Positions 19,527-28,281 of a stretch of DNA of 64,000 nt are shown piece by piece. Position 1 is the stretch's first letter. Every line of letters begins with the position of its first letter. The stretch is from Papillibacter cinnamivorans DSM 12816 (GTDB taxonomy: Bacteria; Bacillota; Clostridia; Oscillospirales; Oscillospiraceae). Position numbers and translations under genes: made by a program. The notes beneath the pieces were generated by a model. That model made no database searches, was not told the DNA's origin, and worked only from the letters and a program-made list of their open reading frames with translations. The stretch lies in assembly GCF_900176335.1 (NCBI RefSeq), contig NZ_FWXW01000004.1, forward strand, positions 124,001 through 188,000, in the 5' to 3' direction.

Positions 19527-22500
19527 ATGGATTCAAATATAGCAAGAGAACGACTTAGCTATGTTGTAAAAGCAGATTCAATCACTGCATCGCAAGGCGA
19601 TTTTCTAGCAACACATGTAGCAATTAGACGCCTCCATTTACTTAATAAGTTTGATATCCAGCCATCAGGTGGCAGGGATTACTCTGAAGAGGCTATCTAT
19701 AAAAAGCACATTTTAAATTCGGAGAATAAGCATCAATTCATCGCTGTCTATGGTCAGAGCGGTACTGGTAAGTCTCATTTAATCAGATGGTTTGAAGCCC
19801 GCTTTCAGCAAGAAAAGCCAGAAAATGAAGTCGTTTTGTTTATCAGACGTAGTGATAACACATTAAAAGGAACAATTCGCCAACTTCTTGAGAAGTCGGA
19901 AGTTCAAGGCATTGCAAATAGAGATATATATGAAAGATTGGTGCGAGCCTCTGTTTTCGTTGATGAAAACAAGCTCAAGGACATGATCTATCATAATTTC
20001 ATTATCGAAATTGAGCATGATGATGAAAGCCATCCTATAAGAATAACTAATGTAAAAAGAAAACGTTTGGAAGCATTTTTAAACAATGAAGTAGTTCATA
20101 ATTATTTGATGTCTGCGACAGGCCCAATTGCGCGTATGTATTCGAAAATTGCCGAACATACCCTGGTTGACCGGGATACAGTTGCTCAGTTTATTGCCGA
20201 TGATTTCATGGTTTCTACCGATTTGTTCGAAGATATTTATAGAGCAGGCGCTGATCCTAAAGCTGAAAAAATGGCTCGCGAATTAATGGCAGATGAGAGT
20301 GGCGCTGAAGATGCAAAGAAAATAGCAGATTATTTAAATCAATTTGTAAATGATGTCATTCAACGGTGTGCCGGAATTGAACCTGGTGATTTCAGGCAGA
20401 TTTTTCAGGAGATTCGAAAAGAACTTTATCGTATTGGGAAAAATCTGACCTTGTTTATTGAAGACGTTACTTCCTTTACCGGTGTTGATGATGCATTGCT
20501 CGATGCGTTAATTGTCGAACATACAGGTATGAATGCGGACGATAATATTTGCCGCATTGCTTCTATAGTTGGCACCACCAGCAACTATCTTCAGAATAAT
20601 TTTAGGGATAACCATAAGGACCGTATTACTCAATATATATATATCCCCAGCGATGTGTTTGACGAGGATGGGATTTTTGAATTTGTCGGAAAATATATTA
20701 ATACAATGTCTCTTCCGGAGTCGACTATTTCAGTGTGGTTAAACAATCACGCAGCGCCTTCTGAATATCCAGTTCACGAGGTCAAAGAGGGGGCCAATTG
20801 GGAATATGTTACCATCGAATCCGGTAAGCAATTATGTTTATATCCTTTTTCTAAGAGCAGCATTCGTTATCTTTATAAGTATGGACTAACAAAAGGGCAT
20901 CAAACGCCTAGATATATTATTCGAGATATTATTGAGCCTGTTGTAAATGATATATTGAGCAATGTGGATAAATTCCCGAGTTTGAAATACAATATCGTAA
21001 ATGTCAATACTACATTAAGTTACCGTATTCACAGTCAGATTAAAGATGAAGCTCAAGCAGATCGTTTGCTGAGATTCTTGAGTATTTGGGGCGATGGTAA
21101 TCCTGATCAATATACGCAAGACGGTTCGACTTACATTGCAGCGGTAAAAAAAGAAATAATAGAGGAATTAGGCCTTCCGATATTAAGCTTATCTGAAATA
21201 CAACCACCAAAACCAGGACCTGGATCGGTATTTGCATCGACTCCCGAGCTAGCTCCAGAGCCGGCTCCTGTTCCTTCGCCCATCCCCCTGAAATCGCAGG
21301 AAAGAGTTAGTAAAGCAAATGCGGTATTAACTAATTGGTCTAATGGTCAGATTATTGATGTCTCTGCAACGGTAGGAATAACAGGCATCCTTCGTGCGGC
21401 TCAAGGAGATATGTGTAAATTCCTGTTCTCCTCAATCAATTGGGCAGCTGAAGGTATATCGATGGATAACGTGTCGAAAGTTGAACATGCCACCCCAACA
21501 TTGATTTGTTTTGAGAATCAGACAAAAGGCACTGGATTTTATACTATGCCCGCAAATTGGGAGTCTGTAAACTTGATTAGTGCTTTCATTCGTTGGCGAG
21601 AATATGGAAATCAAAGCTGGAACTATCCTGATTCCGATTTAGATGCATACCTCATTACTGCGGGGTTATCAAGGATCAAAAATGATTTAGTCAAAGCAGT
21701 GAATGTAAATGCTTTTTCTAAAACCAGTTATATTGAAGCGGCAATTGCTGCCGAAATGTACCGCATGATTTTGTGCGGAGAATATAGGGAACGGAGTTTA
21801 AAAAACTTAACTGCGAAGTACTTGTTTGAGGCAAAAACAGCAAAACCTGCTAAGTCAAGTCATTCAAGGGAATGGAATTCATTGGTTACTATTCTTTCTC
21901 AAAGGGGAGCCGATGTCGCAAACAGAGAAACCGTTCGACAGTATTTTAATTTGCCCCAAGGTGGCGGCAGTTCTGTAATTGTTCTTGATGAGCCAAACCT
22001 AATGCGTGTTTTCCGAAATGTTAAGACTAATAAGCTTGTTATTCCAGAAGAAGACTTGCAATCACAAGATACTGTGAAACTTCGTCGAGATGTTTTCTCT
22101 TATCTGAAAGACATTGTTGATCGTATTGAGAGTGTGGCTAAAGCTGAACTCGCAAATGCGCTAACTGTTGTTCAATCCATCTATGATTATTTTAATAACG
22201 ATGAGATTGATGAAGACGATATCCTTGATCTAGTAACAAAAAGTAAGGAGTTTTACACAGAAATCAATAATGCGCAAATTAACGTGGCTGTTTCATCATC
22301 CGATGCTGTCAAGAAAAATACTAAGCAAATTGCCAAGGCAATTAATGACATAAGTGAAGTGCTGGATGAAGATGACCCACTGACTATTCTTATGACTTTT
22401 TCAGGAGATCCGCTCTCAGACTTACAGCCATTACTTGACTTCTTAAACCAGATTGATGCAGATATTGATAAAGTTGATAAGCAGTTAATTTCTAGGAAGA

Positions 22501-22604
22501 ATGCATTGGGCGATGTAGTTGAGAATGAACAATCTTGCTCACGATACGCCGATGAATTAAAAGCTCTTATGGTAATTAGTACATCCCTTGAAGGAAGGCA
22601 GTGA
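19527..22604 (+). CDS. Large P-loop ATPase (DpdH-like)
   Basis: The protein has 1025 residues. Walker A GQSGTGKS is at 76-83, and a Walker B-like segment LTLFIEDVTSF is near 310. IVGTTSNYLQNNF looks like a sensor segment, so the N-terminal half is an AAA/STAND-like ATPase. A proline/alanine-rich linker (about 555-590) separates it from a helical C-terminal half with acidic stretches near the end (NDEIDEDDILDLV). AGGAGG precedes the start. It lies between the small winged-helix-like protein and the coiled-coil protein. DpdH of 7-deazaguanine systems and DptF of classical Dnd restriction are both P-loop proteins, so either relationship is possible. It is probably the regulatory motor of the effector complex. 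Confidence 0.75.
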   Translation: MDSNIARERLSYVVKADSITASQGDFLATHVAIRRLHLLNKFDIQPSGGRDYSEEAIYKKHILNSENKHQFIAVYGQSGTGKSHLIRWFEARFQQEKPENEVVLFIRRSDNTLKGTIRQLLEKSEVQGIANRDIYERLVRASVFVDENKLKDMIYHNFIIEIEHDDESHPIRITNVKRKRLEAFLNNEVVHNYLMSATGPIARMYSKIAEHTLVDRDTVAQFIADDFMVSTDLFEDIYRAGADPKAEKMARELMADESGAEDAKKIADYLNQFVNDVIQRCAGIEPGDFRQIFQEIRKELYRIGKNLTLFIEDVTSFTGVDDALLDALIVEHTGMNADDNICRIASIVGTTSNYLQNNFRDNHKDRITQYIYIPSDVFDEDGIFEFVGKYINTMSLPESTISVWLNNHAAPSEYPVHEVKEGANWEYVTIESGKQLCLYPFSKSSIRYLYKYGLTKGHQTPRYIIRDIIEPVVNDILSNVDKFPSLKYNIVNVNTTLSYRIHSQIKDEAQADRLLRFLSIWGDGNPDQYTQDGSTYIAAVKKEIIEELGLPILSLSEIQPPKPGPGSVFASTPELAPEPAPVPSPIPLKSQERVSKANAVLTNWSNGQIIDVSATVGITGILRAAQGDMCKFLFSSINWAAEGISMDNVSKVEHATPTLICFENQTKGTGFYTMPANWESVNLISAFIRWREYGNQSWNYPDSDLDAYLITAGLSRIKNDLVKAVNVNAFSKTSYIEAAIAAEMYRMILCGEYRERSLKNLTAKYLFEAKTAKPAKSSHSREWNSLVTILSQRGADVANRETVRQYFNLPQGGGSSVIVLDEPNLMRVFRNVKTNKLVIPEEDLQSQDTVKLRRDVFSYLKDIVDRIESVAKAELANALTVVQSIYDYFNNDEIDEDDILDLVTKSKEFYTEINNAQINVAVSSSDAVKKNTKQIAKAINDISEVLDEDDPLTILMTFSGDPLSDLQPLLDFLNQIDADIDKVDKQLISRKNALGDVVENEQSCSRYADELKALMVISTSLEGRQ

Positions 22605-22610
22605 ATTATT

Positions 22611-23267
22611 ATGATTTTTGACAAAGTAGATCGTCGAATCAAGGAAATGAAAGAACTGCGTCGCCTTGAAGGGATTAAAGTAAATAGAGCTCAACAAGAG
22701 GCTACAGATAGCAAGTATCGTACGCTCGTAAATCAGGCAAGTGACTTTATCGAAGAGCTGAATTATGTACAAGACTACTTACAGTTTTTCTTGGCGGATA
22801 CTATTAAAACGGATTTGGAAGCGCTGCTGATTAATCTTCAGAATGCTATAAAAACCGGATACGCTGATAAAGACGCGGTCTCTTCCGCAGATACGGATTT
22901 TAAGTCAATTCAGACAGCAGTGAAAAAAGACTGGGCAAAGCATTTCACTGTTTTAACTTCAACAACAACGAATACCTTGAGGGTGATTAGCGGCATTAAC
23001 TCAGAGAAGGTTTCTAGTTGCTTAGCAGATATTAAGGCTGCAGAAGTTTGGGTAATAGATAGAAACGTCTTTTTGCGCTTAAAAGAAGCAATAGACAATG
23101 CAGATTCATTAATTCAAAGTTTGAGTCTTGATCAGGAAATTATTTTGTTTTTAACAAGTATGACGGCAGGAAGAGCAACAATTGCAGATTTAAAAGAAAA
23201 TGTATTAGCATGGATTCGAAAAGAGTCATTAGAGGGGAAAATTAAACTTTCATTTAGCTCTCGCTAA
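22611..23267 (+). CDS. Coiled-coil 218-residue protein (DpdI-like by position)
   Basis: The protein is almost entirely helical. The first 50 residues are strongly charged (FDKVDRRIKEMKELRRLEGI), and leucine/isoleucine heptads recur through the rest. It has no catalytic motif, signal or membrane segment. The start is six bases after the ATPase stop, with GGAAGG upstream, so translation is coupled. Its size, position after the ATPase and helical nature suggest a small binding partner of that ATPase. It is the last gene before the dnd promoter and palindrome. Function unknown. Confidence 0.6.
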   Translation: MIFDKVDRRIKEMKELRRLEGIKVNRAQQEATDSKYRTLVNQASDFIEELNYVQDYLQFFLADTIKTDLEALLINLQNAIKTGYADKDAVSSADTDFKSIQTAVKKDWAKHFTVLTSTTTNTLRVISGINSEKVSSCLADIKAAEVWVIDRNVFLRLKEAIDNADSLIQSLSLDQEIILFLTSMTAGRATIADLKENVLAWIRKESLEGKIKLSFSSR

Positions 23268-23291
23268 AATCCAATATTCTTCTTCTTGATA

Positions 23292-23354
23292 TTGACTTTA
23301 ACCACAGCAAGGGATATACTTAAGTAGATACTTAAGTATATCCCTTGCTGTGGT
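23292..23354 (+). promoter_or_regulatory. dnd promoter overlapped by a perfect 54-bp palindrome
   Basis: TTGACT (23292-23297) and TATACT (23315-23320) are 17 bases apart, a near-consensus promoter. The -10 lies inside the left arm of an inverted repeat: 23301-23326 and 23329-23354 are exact 26-base reverse complements around a two-base centre. Within it the 10-base palindrome TACTTAAGTA occurs twice. A transcript from this promoter would start near the centre and carry only one arm, so the palindrome would act as a DNA operator there. In read-through transcripts from the helicase genes it would form a very strong hairpin. DndB is a known repressor of dnd operons in Salmonella, and its gene starts 17 bases downstream, so autoregulation is likely. 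Confidence 0.8.
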
Positions 23355-23370
23355 ATATGAGGAGAAGAAC

Positions 23371-24441
23371 ATGGACTTTGTCTATAAATTTCCAGTGGTA
23401 AAAGGTATCCAGGCATCAAGAGACTATTATATAGCAATGGTTCCCTTGAAAATGCTGTCACGTTTATTCCCATCTGATGATGAATATGTATTACCTGAAT
23501 ACCGTGCTCAAAGAAAATTAAACGAAACGCGAATTCCAATTATCAGTAAATATATTTTAGGCAATAGGAATTCTTATGTATTCTCTGCTTTAGCAGCTTC
23601 CATAGACGGAAATTTTCAATTTCGTCCAGCTGATGGTATTCCGGATGTTGGCGTTCTGGAGGTCGCTTTAGATGCGAAATTTCTAATTAATGATGGACAA
23701 CATAGAAAATCAGCCATTTTGGAAGCACTGCAAGAAGATCCTTCTTTAAGTGACGAAACTATTCCTATTGTGTTTTTTGCGGATAAAGGTTTAGAAAGAA
23801 GCCAGCAGATTTTTACTGATTTGAACAAGAATGCAGTAAAAACATCTAACTCAATTTCAGAATTATATGATTCACGGGATCAGATGGCGGTTATTACTAG
23901 GGATGTTGTTCGAAAAATTGATTTTTTAAACACATATACGGATAAAGAAAAAGATATTCTAGGGAAATTTTCATCCAGCTTGTTTACATTAAACACCTTT
24001 TACACCGCAAATAAACTAATTGTTGGACGTAGCATTGATGCGGGCATTGGGGACTTCCTATATGTATTTTGGAATAATGTTTCATTACATATGTTACAGT
24101 GGCAAGAGCTTGAACACAAAGAAATAACGAAAGTTGATTTAAGAGAAAACTACATTGCAACCCAAAGCATAGTTATCCAAGCGCTGGGGAGGATTGGAAA
24201 TTATCTGTTTAGGCACACGGATATTAGCCTGGAACGGTGTTTGGTAAATTTAGAAAAAGTAAATTGGAATCGCAACTCTCGGCAATGGTATTTAAGAGCA
24301 ATCAATCAAAATGGGCGCATTATTACAAATAAGAAAGCGGCACTATTAATTTCAAATGTAATTAAGGAAGAGATTGGGTTGCCTTTGACAGCAGATGAAT
24401 TCGCAGCTGAAAATCAACTATCAAAGTCGTTAACAGAATAG
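23371..24441 (+). CDS. dndB: DndB, DGQHR-domain regulator of DNA phosphorothioation
   Basis: The protein has 356 residues. The DGQHR motif is at 108-112, within LINDGQHRKSAILEAL, and is followed by IPIVFFADKGLERSQQIFTDLNKNAVKTS, both typical of DndB. GAGGAG lies six bases before the ATG at 23371; an upstream in-frame start at 23350 sits in the palindrome and is rejected. In studied systems DndB is not needed for sulfur insertion but represses the operon and tunes the modification level, and it can bind modified DNA. It is first in the dndBCDEA operon and immediately follows the promoter-palindrome, which fits an autorepressor. Confidence 0.92.
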   Translation: MDFVYKFPVVKGIQASRDYYIAMVPLKMLSRLFPSDDEYVLPEYRAQRKLNETRIPIISKYILGNRNSYVFSALAASIDGNFQFRPADGIPDVGVLEVALDAKFLINDGQHRKSAILEALQEDPSLSDETIPIVFFADKGLERSQQIFTDLNKNAVKTSNSISELYDSRDQMAVITRDVVRKIDFLNTYTDKEKDILGKFSSSLFTLNTFYTANKLIVGRSIDAGIGDFLYVFWNNVSLHMLQWQELEHKEITKVDLRENYIATQSIVIQALGRIGNYLFRHTDISLERCLVNLEKVNWNRNSRQWYLRAINQNGRIITNKKAALLISNVIKEEIGLPLTADEFAAENQLSKSLTE

Positions 24442-24454
24442 GAAGATATTTTAC

Positions 24455-25957
24455 ATGAATAGCATAACAAATGAAAGCATCAATGCACTAATCACCACGG
24501 TCCAAAATTTATATTTGTCAGATGATATTCCTTGGATGATTGGTTATTCTGGAGGGAAAGACAGTACTGCCACAGTTCAATTGGTGTGGATGGCAATTGA
24601 AAAATTGCCGGTCAACCAACGCAAAAAGCCAATACATATCATGAACACGGATACCTTAGTAGAATCTCCTGTGGTTTCAAAATGGGTGGAAAAGTCTTTG
24701 GATTCTATGCGCATTGCAGCCGATGATAAGCATTTGCCTTTTATTCCGGAGAGGTTAATTCCTGATTACAATAATACTTTTTGGGTAAATCTAATTGGAC
24801 GGGGGTACCCCTTCCCCAGAATGAAATATCGTTGGTGCACCGATCGCCTAAAGATTCAACCAGTAAACCGCTTTATAAAGAGTAAAATTGCAGAACATGG
24901 TGAAATCATTCTGGTTCTAGGAACAAGAAAGCAAGAAAGTACTCGCCGAAATAGAACAATGACCAATTTGGAGAAAAAGCGTGTTCGGGAGCTGTTGAGC
25001 CCAAATCCGACTCTCGCAAATGAGTTAGTCTTCTCTCCCTTGGAAGACTGGTCAGACGAAGATGTCTGGGTATTCCTTATGCAATATAAGAACCCTTGGG
25101 GATACTCCAATATGGATTTGCTAACCATGTACAAAGGCGCTACAGCAGATAACGAGTGCCCGCTCATGATGGATAAGGATTTACCGTCCTGTGGGAAAAG
25201 CCGTTTCGGTTGTTGGGTATGCACGATGGTTGAAAAAGACAAATCCATGGAAGCTATGATCGCCAATGATGAGGAAAAAGAGTGGATGACACCACTTCTG
25301 AAATTTAGAAATGAATTTGGTAATGAAGATGGAGACCGAGAACGACGCAGTTTTAGAAGAATGCATGGTAATTTACAGGGTAACTACGGAAGGTTATTTC
25401 ATGGGCCATATAAAAAAGAAGTCCGTGAAGAGTGGCTTTGTAAGCTGCTTCAAGTTCAAAAACATATAAACAGAAACGGTCCTGAAGAATTCCATGATCT
25501 TGAGTTGATCCGAATTCAGGAGCTTAGATCTATTCGCAGAATATGGGTGTTGGACAAGCATGAATTTGATGACACTTTGCCCCGGATTTATGAAAGCATC
25601 ATGGACATTCCTTTCGAAGATCCCGAGTGGATTCATAAAAACAATTTTGGTAAAGAAGAATGGGATATATTGCAGTCAGTATGCGAAAAATTGTACAGTG
25701 ATGAAGAATTGGTCTTTGAAATGATGTACAGCTTAATTGATGTAGAAAATCAGGCTTCAGGCCTGAATCAACGCAAAGGTATAGTTGATGATTTGGAAGC
25801 CACAATTAGCCGGACGTTTTATCAAAACGAATTTGATGCCACACAGTATTATTCCAATAAAATGACGCGCAAAAAGGAAATGGGCGGCAGATATAACGAA
25901 AAGTTTTTAGACTATATCCCTGAAGATAGTTGTGAAGACACAGCGGGTGATGTGTAA
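24455..25957 (+). CDS. dndC: DndC, PAPS-reductase-like sulfurtransferase for DNA phosphorothioation
   Basis: The protein has 500 residues. SGGKDS at 32-37 is the PP-loop that binds ATP, followed by HIMNTDTLVE and KYRWCTDRLKIQPVNRF, as in the PAPS reductase family. Cysteines 235, 246, 253 and 256 (PSCGKSRFGCWVC region) form the expected iron-sulfur cluster site. DndC takes sulfur from DndA and, with DndD and DndE, replaces a non-bridging oxygen in the DNA backbone. The length fits DndC. It starts 14 bases after dndB, and its stop overlaps the dndD start (TAATG). Confidence 0.95.
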   Translation: MNSITNESINALITTVQNLYLSDDIPWMIGYSGGKDSTATVQLVWMAIEKLPVNQRKKPIHIMNTDTLVESPVVSKWVEKSLDSMRIAADDKHLPFIPERLIPDYNNTFWVNLIGRGYPFPRMKYRWCTDRLKIQPVNRFIKSKIAEHGEIILVLGTRKQESTRRNRTMTNLEKKRVRELLSPNPTLANELVFSPLEDWSDEDVWVFLMQYKNPWGYSNMDLLTMYKGATADNECPLMMDKDLPSCGKSRFGCWVCTMVEKDKSMEAMIANDEEKEWMTPLLKFRNEFGNEDGDRERRSFRRMHGNLQGNYGRLFHGPYKKEVREEWLCKLLQVQKHINRNGPEEFHDLELIRIQELRSIRRIWVLDKHEFDDTLPRIYESIMDIPFEDPEWIHKNNFGKEEWDILQSVCEKLYSDEELVFEMMYSLIDVENQASGLNQRKGIVDDLEATISRTFYQNEFDATQYYSNKMTRKKEMGGRYNEKFLDYIPEDSCEDTAGDV

Positions 25958-27903
25958 TGATTATTAAAAGACTAGCTATGGATAACTTTGGCATTTATGC
26001 CGGTTTAAACACATTTGAATTCACCCATACTCGCCCAATAGTTCTAATCGGTGGAATGAACGGTCGTGGGAAGACCACTTTCCTTGAAGCAATTTTATTG
26101 GCGCTGTACGGACCAAATTCTATTGCTTACAAAGAAGGTGGCTATAAATCTTATGGTCAATATTTGAGATCATATGTCAACAAAGGCACCTGGAGTCAAC
26201 GTAGTTCTGTCGAGCTTGAATTCATTTTAAACGAAAGTAATTCGGCGGTATATTTGGTTCGCAGAGAATGGGATGCCTTGTCAAATAGGACAAGTGATAC
26301 TATTACTGTTCAGGAAAATAGCGAATACAGTGATTTTCTTACAAAAAATTGGGCAATGTTTGTTGAAAACATTCTTCCCAGTGCGTTATCAAGTTTCTAT
26401 TTTTTTGATGGAGAAAAAATAGCTGATCTCGCTGTAGATAACACAAATGCACAGATGAAAAATTCTATTCGCTCCATGCTGGGTATAAGCGTTTTAGATG
26501 TTATAAAAAATGATCTTGACCGAAGTTTGCGACGGATAAGTAAAAAAACTAAAGGAAAAGAATCTACAGAAGAACTCCAGGCCGTTAGGCAGGAACGAGA
26601 TGACTTGATTTATCAATTGGCAAAAATTGATAGCGAAATCGAGCAGCAAACTGTCTCCATACAGCAACAAAAAGAAAAGATAAATCGGTTTCATCTTCAA
26701 TACGAAATCAGTGGTGGATACGTAGTTGAACAAAGGCAGGAATTGATGCAGCAAAAGTCAAATCTTCTCGCTGAAATGGAACAAAACGAAAATGCACTCA
26801 TTGATATTGCATCTGGAGAACTGCCACTTTTACTTGTAAGAGACTTGATTCAACAGATAAAACTACAGGCCGAAGATGAGCATAATGATCTAATAATGCG
26901 ACAGGCATTAAGTCACCTCGATGATATGCTGATTGAATTCGCTCGAGAGCACGAGGCCGCATATTCTGCAAGTCACGATTTCGTTGAATTTGTAAAGGAG
27001 AGAACCTCTGCGGGTGCAACAACATCCGTGTATGAAATGTCTGACCATGCGCTATTCCAGTTAAATGGGTTGCTTGAGGATCTTATTGATCAAAGTAAGC
27101 GAACTACGCTGTTCTCATTGCAAAGAAAGTCGAGCCTAAAGAAAAAACTGGAAGAAGTAGATAATTACCTGTCGCTGGATATTAATGAGAAAAAATTGAG
27201 TGGTATACTACAGTCACTCAAAGAACAGAATGCAATTTTAGTTGATTTTGAAGTAAAATTGGCAACGCTTGAGCAGAATCGCAGTTCTATAAACGCATCC
27301 GTAGTTGCAAAGACAATTGAATTCAACCATTTAACAGAAAATTATTTGACAAATATCGAGTTGCTGGATGATTCCGATCGTTTGGTTAAGTATTCTAACA
27401 TTGCTTTGAGAATAATTGATGAATACACTATAGAACTTCAGAAACGGAAAACAAGTATACTTGGGATAACCATTACGGAATGCTATAAAAAACTCGCAAA
27501 CAAGAAGAATCTTATTCAACAAATTGTCATGGATCCCCAAACTCTAGATTTGTCATATCTCATGGAGAACGGAATCAAAGTAGATAAAGACTCTTTATCA
27601 GCTGGAGAAAAACAGCTGATGGTAATAGCCATCCTCTGGGCACTGGCTATTTGTTCTAAGAAAAAACTTCCTGTAATTATTGATACTCCGCTCTCACGTT
27701 TAGATTCCATGCATCGGACTTCAGTGGTAACTACATATTTCCCACATGCCAGTGATCAAACAATTATTCTATCCACTGATACTGAAATTGATCATAATTA
27801 TTATGAATTGATGAAAGACTCTATAGGGGATAAGTTTACATTAAGCTACTGTGAAGAAACAAGAAGTACCACTATTTTGAAAGGATACTTTCAGGAAAAA
27901 TGA
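25957..27903 (+). CDS. dndD: DndD, SMC-like ATPase of DNA phosphorothioation
   Basis: The protein has 648 residues. Walker A GMNGRGKT is at 33-40, a long coiled coil spans roughly 190-480, the ABC signature LSAGEKQ is at 547-553, and Walker B VIIDTP is at 573-578. This is the Rad50/SMC layout of DndD, which provides ATP hydrolysis and DNA nicking or opening during sulfur insertion. It overlaps dndE by four bases (ATGA) and dndC by one, so dndCDE are translationally coupled. Confidence 0.95.
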   Translation: MIIKRLAMDNFGIYAGLNTFEFTHTRPIVLIGGMNGRGKTTFLEAILLALYGPNSIAYKEGGYKSYGQYLRSYVNKGTWSQRSSVELEFILNESNSAVYLVRREWDALSNRTSDTITVQENSEYSDFLTKNWAMFVENILPSALSSFYFFDGEKIADLAVDNTNAQMKNSIRSMLGISVLDVIKNDLDRSLRRISKKTKGKESTEELQAVRQERDDLIYQLAKIDSEIEQQTVSIQQQKEKINRFHLQYEISGGYVVEQRQELMQQKSNLLAEMEQNENALIDIASGELPLLLVRDLIQQIKLQAEDEHNDLIMRQALSHLDDMLIEFAREHEAAYSASHDFVEFVKERTSAGATTSVYEMSDHALFQLNGLLEDLIDQSKRTTLFSLQRKSSLKKKLEEVDNYLSLDINEKKLSGILQSLKEQNAILVDFEVKLATLEQNRSSINASVVAKTIEFNHLTENYLTNIELLDDSDRLVKYSNIALRIIDEYTIELQKRKTSILGITITECYKKLANKKNLIQQIVMDPQTLDLSYLMENGIKVDKDSLSAGEKQLMVIAILWALAICSKKKLPVIIDTPLSRLDSMHRTSVVTTYFPHASDQTIILSTDTEIDHNYYELMKDSIGDKFTLSYCEETRSTTILKGYFQEK

Positions 27904-28280
27904 TTATTAAACAAGTTCGCCTGTCTCAGCAGGCTAAAGATCAGCTTTCTCGCCTTAAAGGAAAGACCGGCATTAAAAACTGGAATATTCTATGTAGATG
28001 GGCGCTGACGTACTCGCTTGGGGAAAAAACATTGCCAACAGATACCCTGTTGGCTGCTGATAGTAATCTGGAAATGTCCTGGTACACCTTTGGTGGCGAT
28101 TATTATGAGATCTATGAAGCACTGGTAAAAGCATGGTGTGTGACAATGGGGCTCCCTACAGATAAAGAAGCTGTGTCCAAATATTTTAGGCTCAATTTGG
28201 AACGCGGAATTGCCCATCTTTGCGGCACTGGTTTTATTAAGAGTTTAGATGATCTCTTGAAATTGGCGGTAGAAGATTAA
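27900..28280 (+). CDS. dndE: DndE, DNA-binding component of DNA phosphorothioation
   Basis: The protein has 126 residues: IIKQVRLSQQAKDQLSRLKG, then GIKNWNILCRWALTYSL, and RLNLERGIAHLCGTG near the C-terminus. These are hallmarks of DndE, a small basic protein that binds nicked DNA and is required for modification. Its length is normal for the family. It overlaps dndD by four bases and is followed one base later by the cysteine desulfurase gene. Confidence 0.93.
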   Translation: MIIKQVRLSQQAKDQLSRLKGKTGIKNWNILCRWALTYSLGEKTLPTDTLLAADSNLEMSWYTFGGDYYEIYEALVKAWCVTMGLPTDKEAVSKYFRLNLERGIAHLCGTGFIKSLDDLLKLAVED

Positions 28281-28281
28281 G

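Noticed and set aside
12889-23267. Reading the helicase/ATPase cassette as BREX, DISARM, Zorya or classical DndFGH
   Set aside because: No PglX, PglZ, DrmA/B, methyltransferase or ZorA/B genes; the order and architectures fit Dpd-like proteins better. A distant relation of the P-loop ATPase to DptF is left open.
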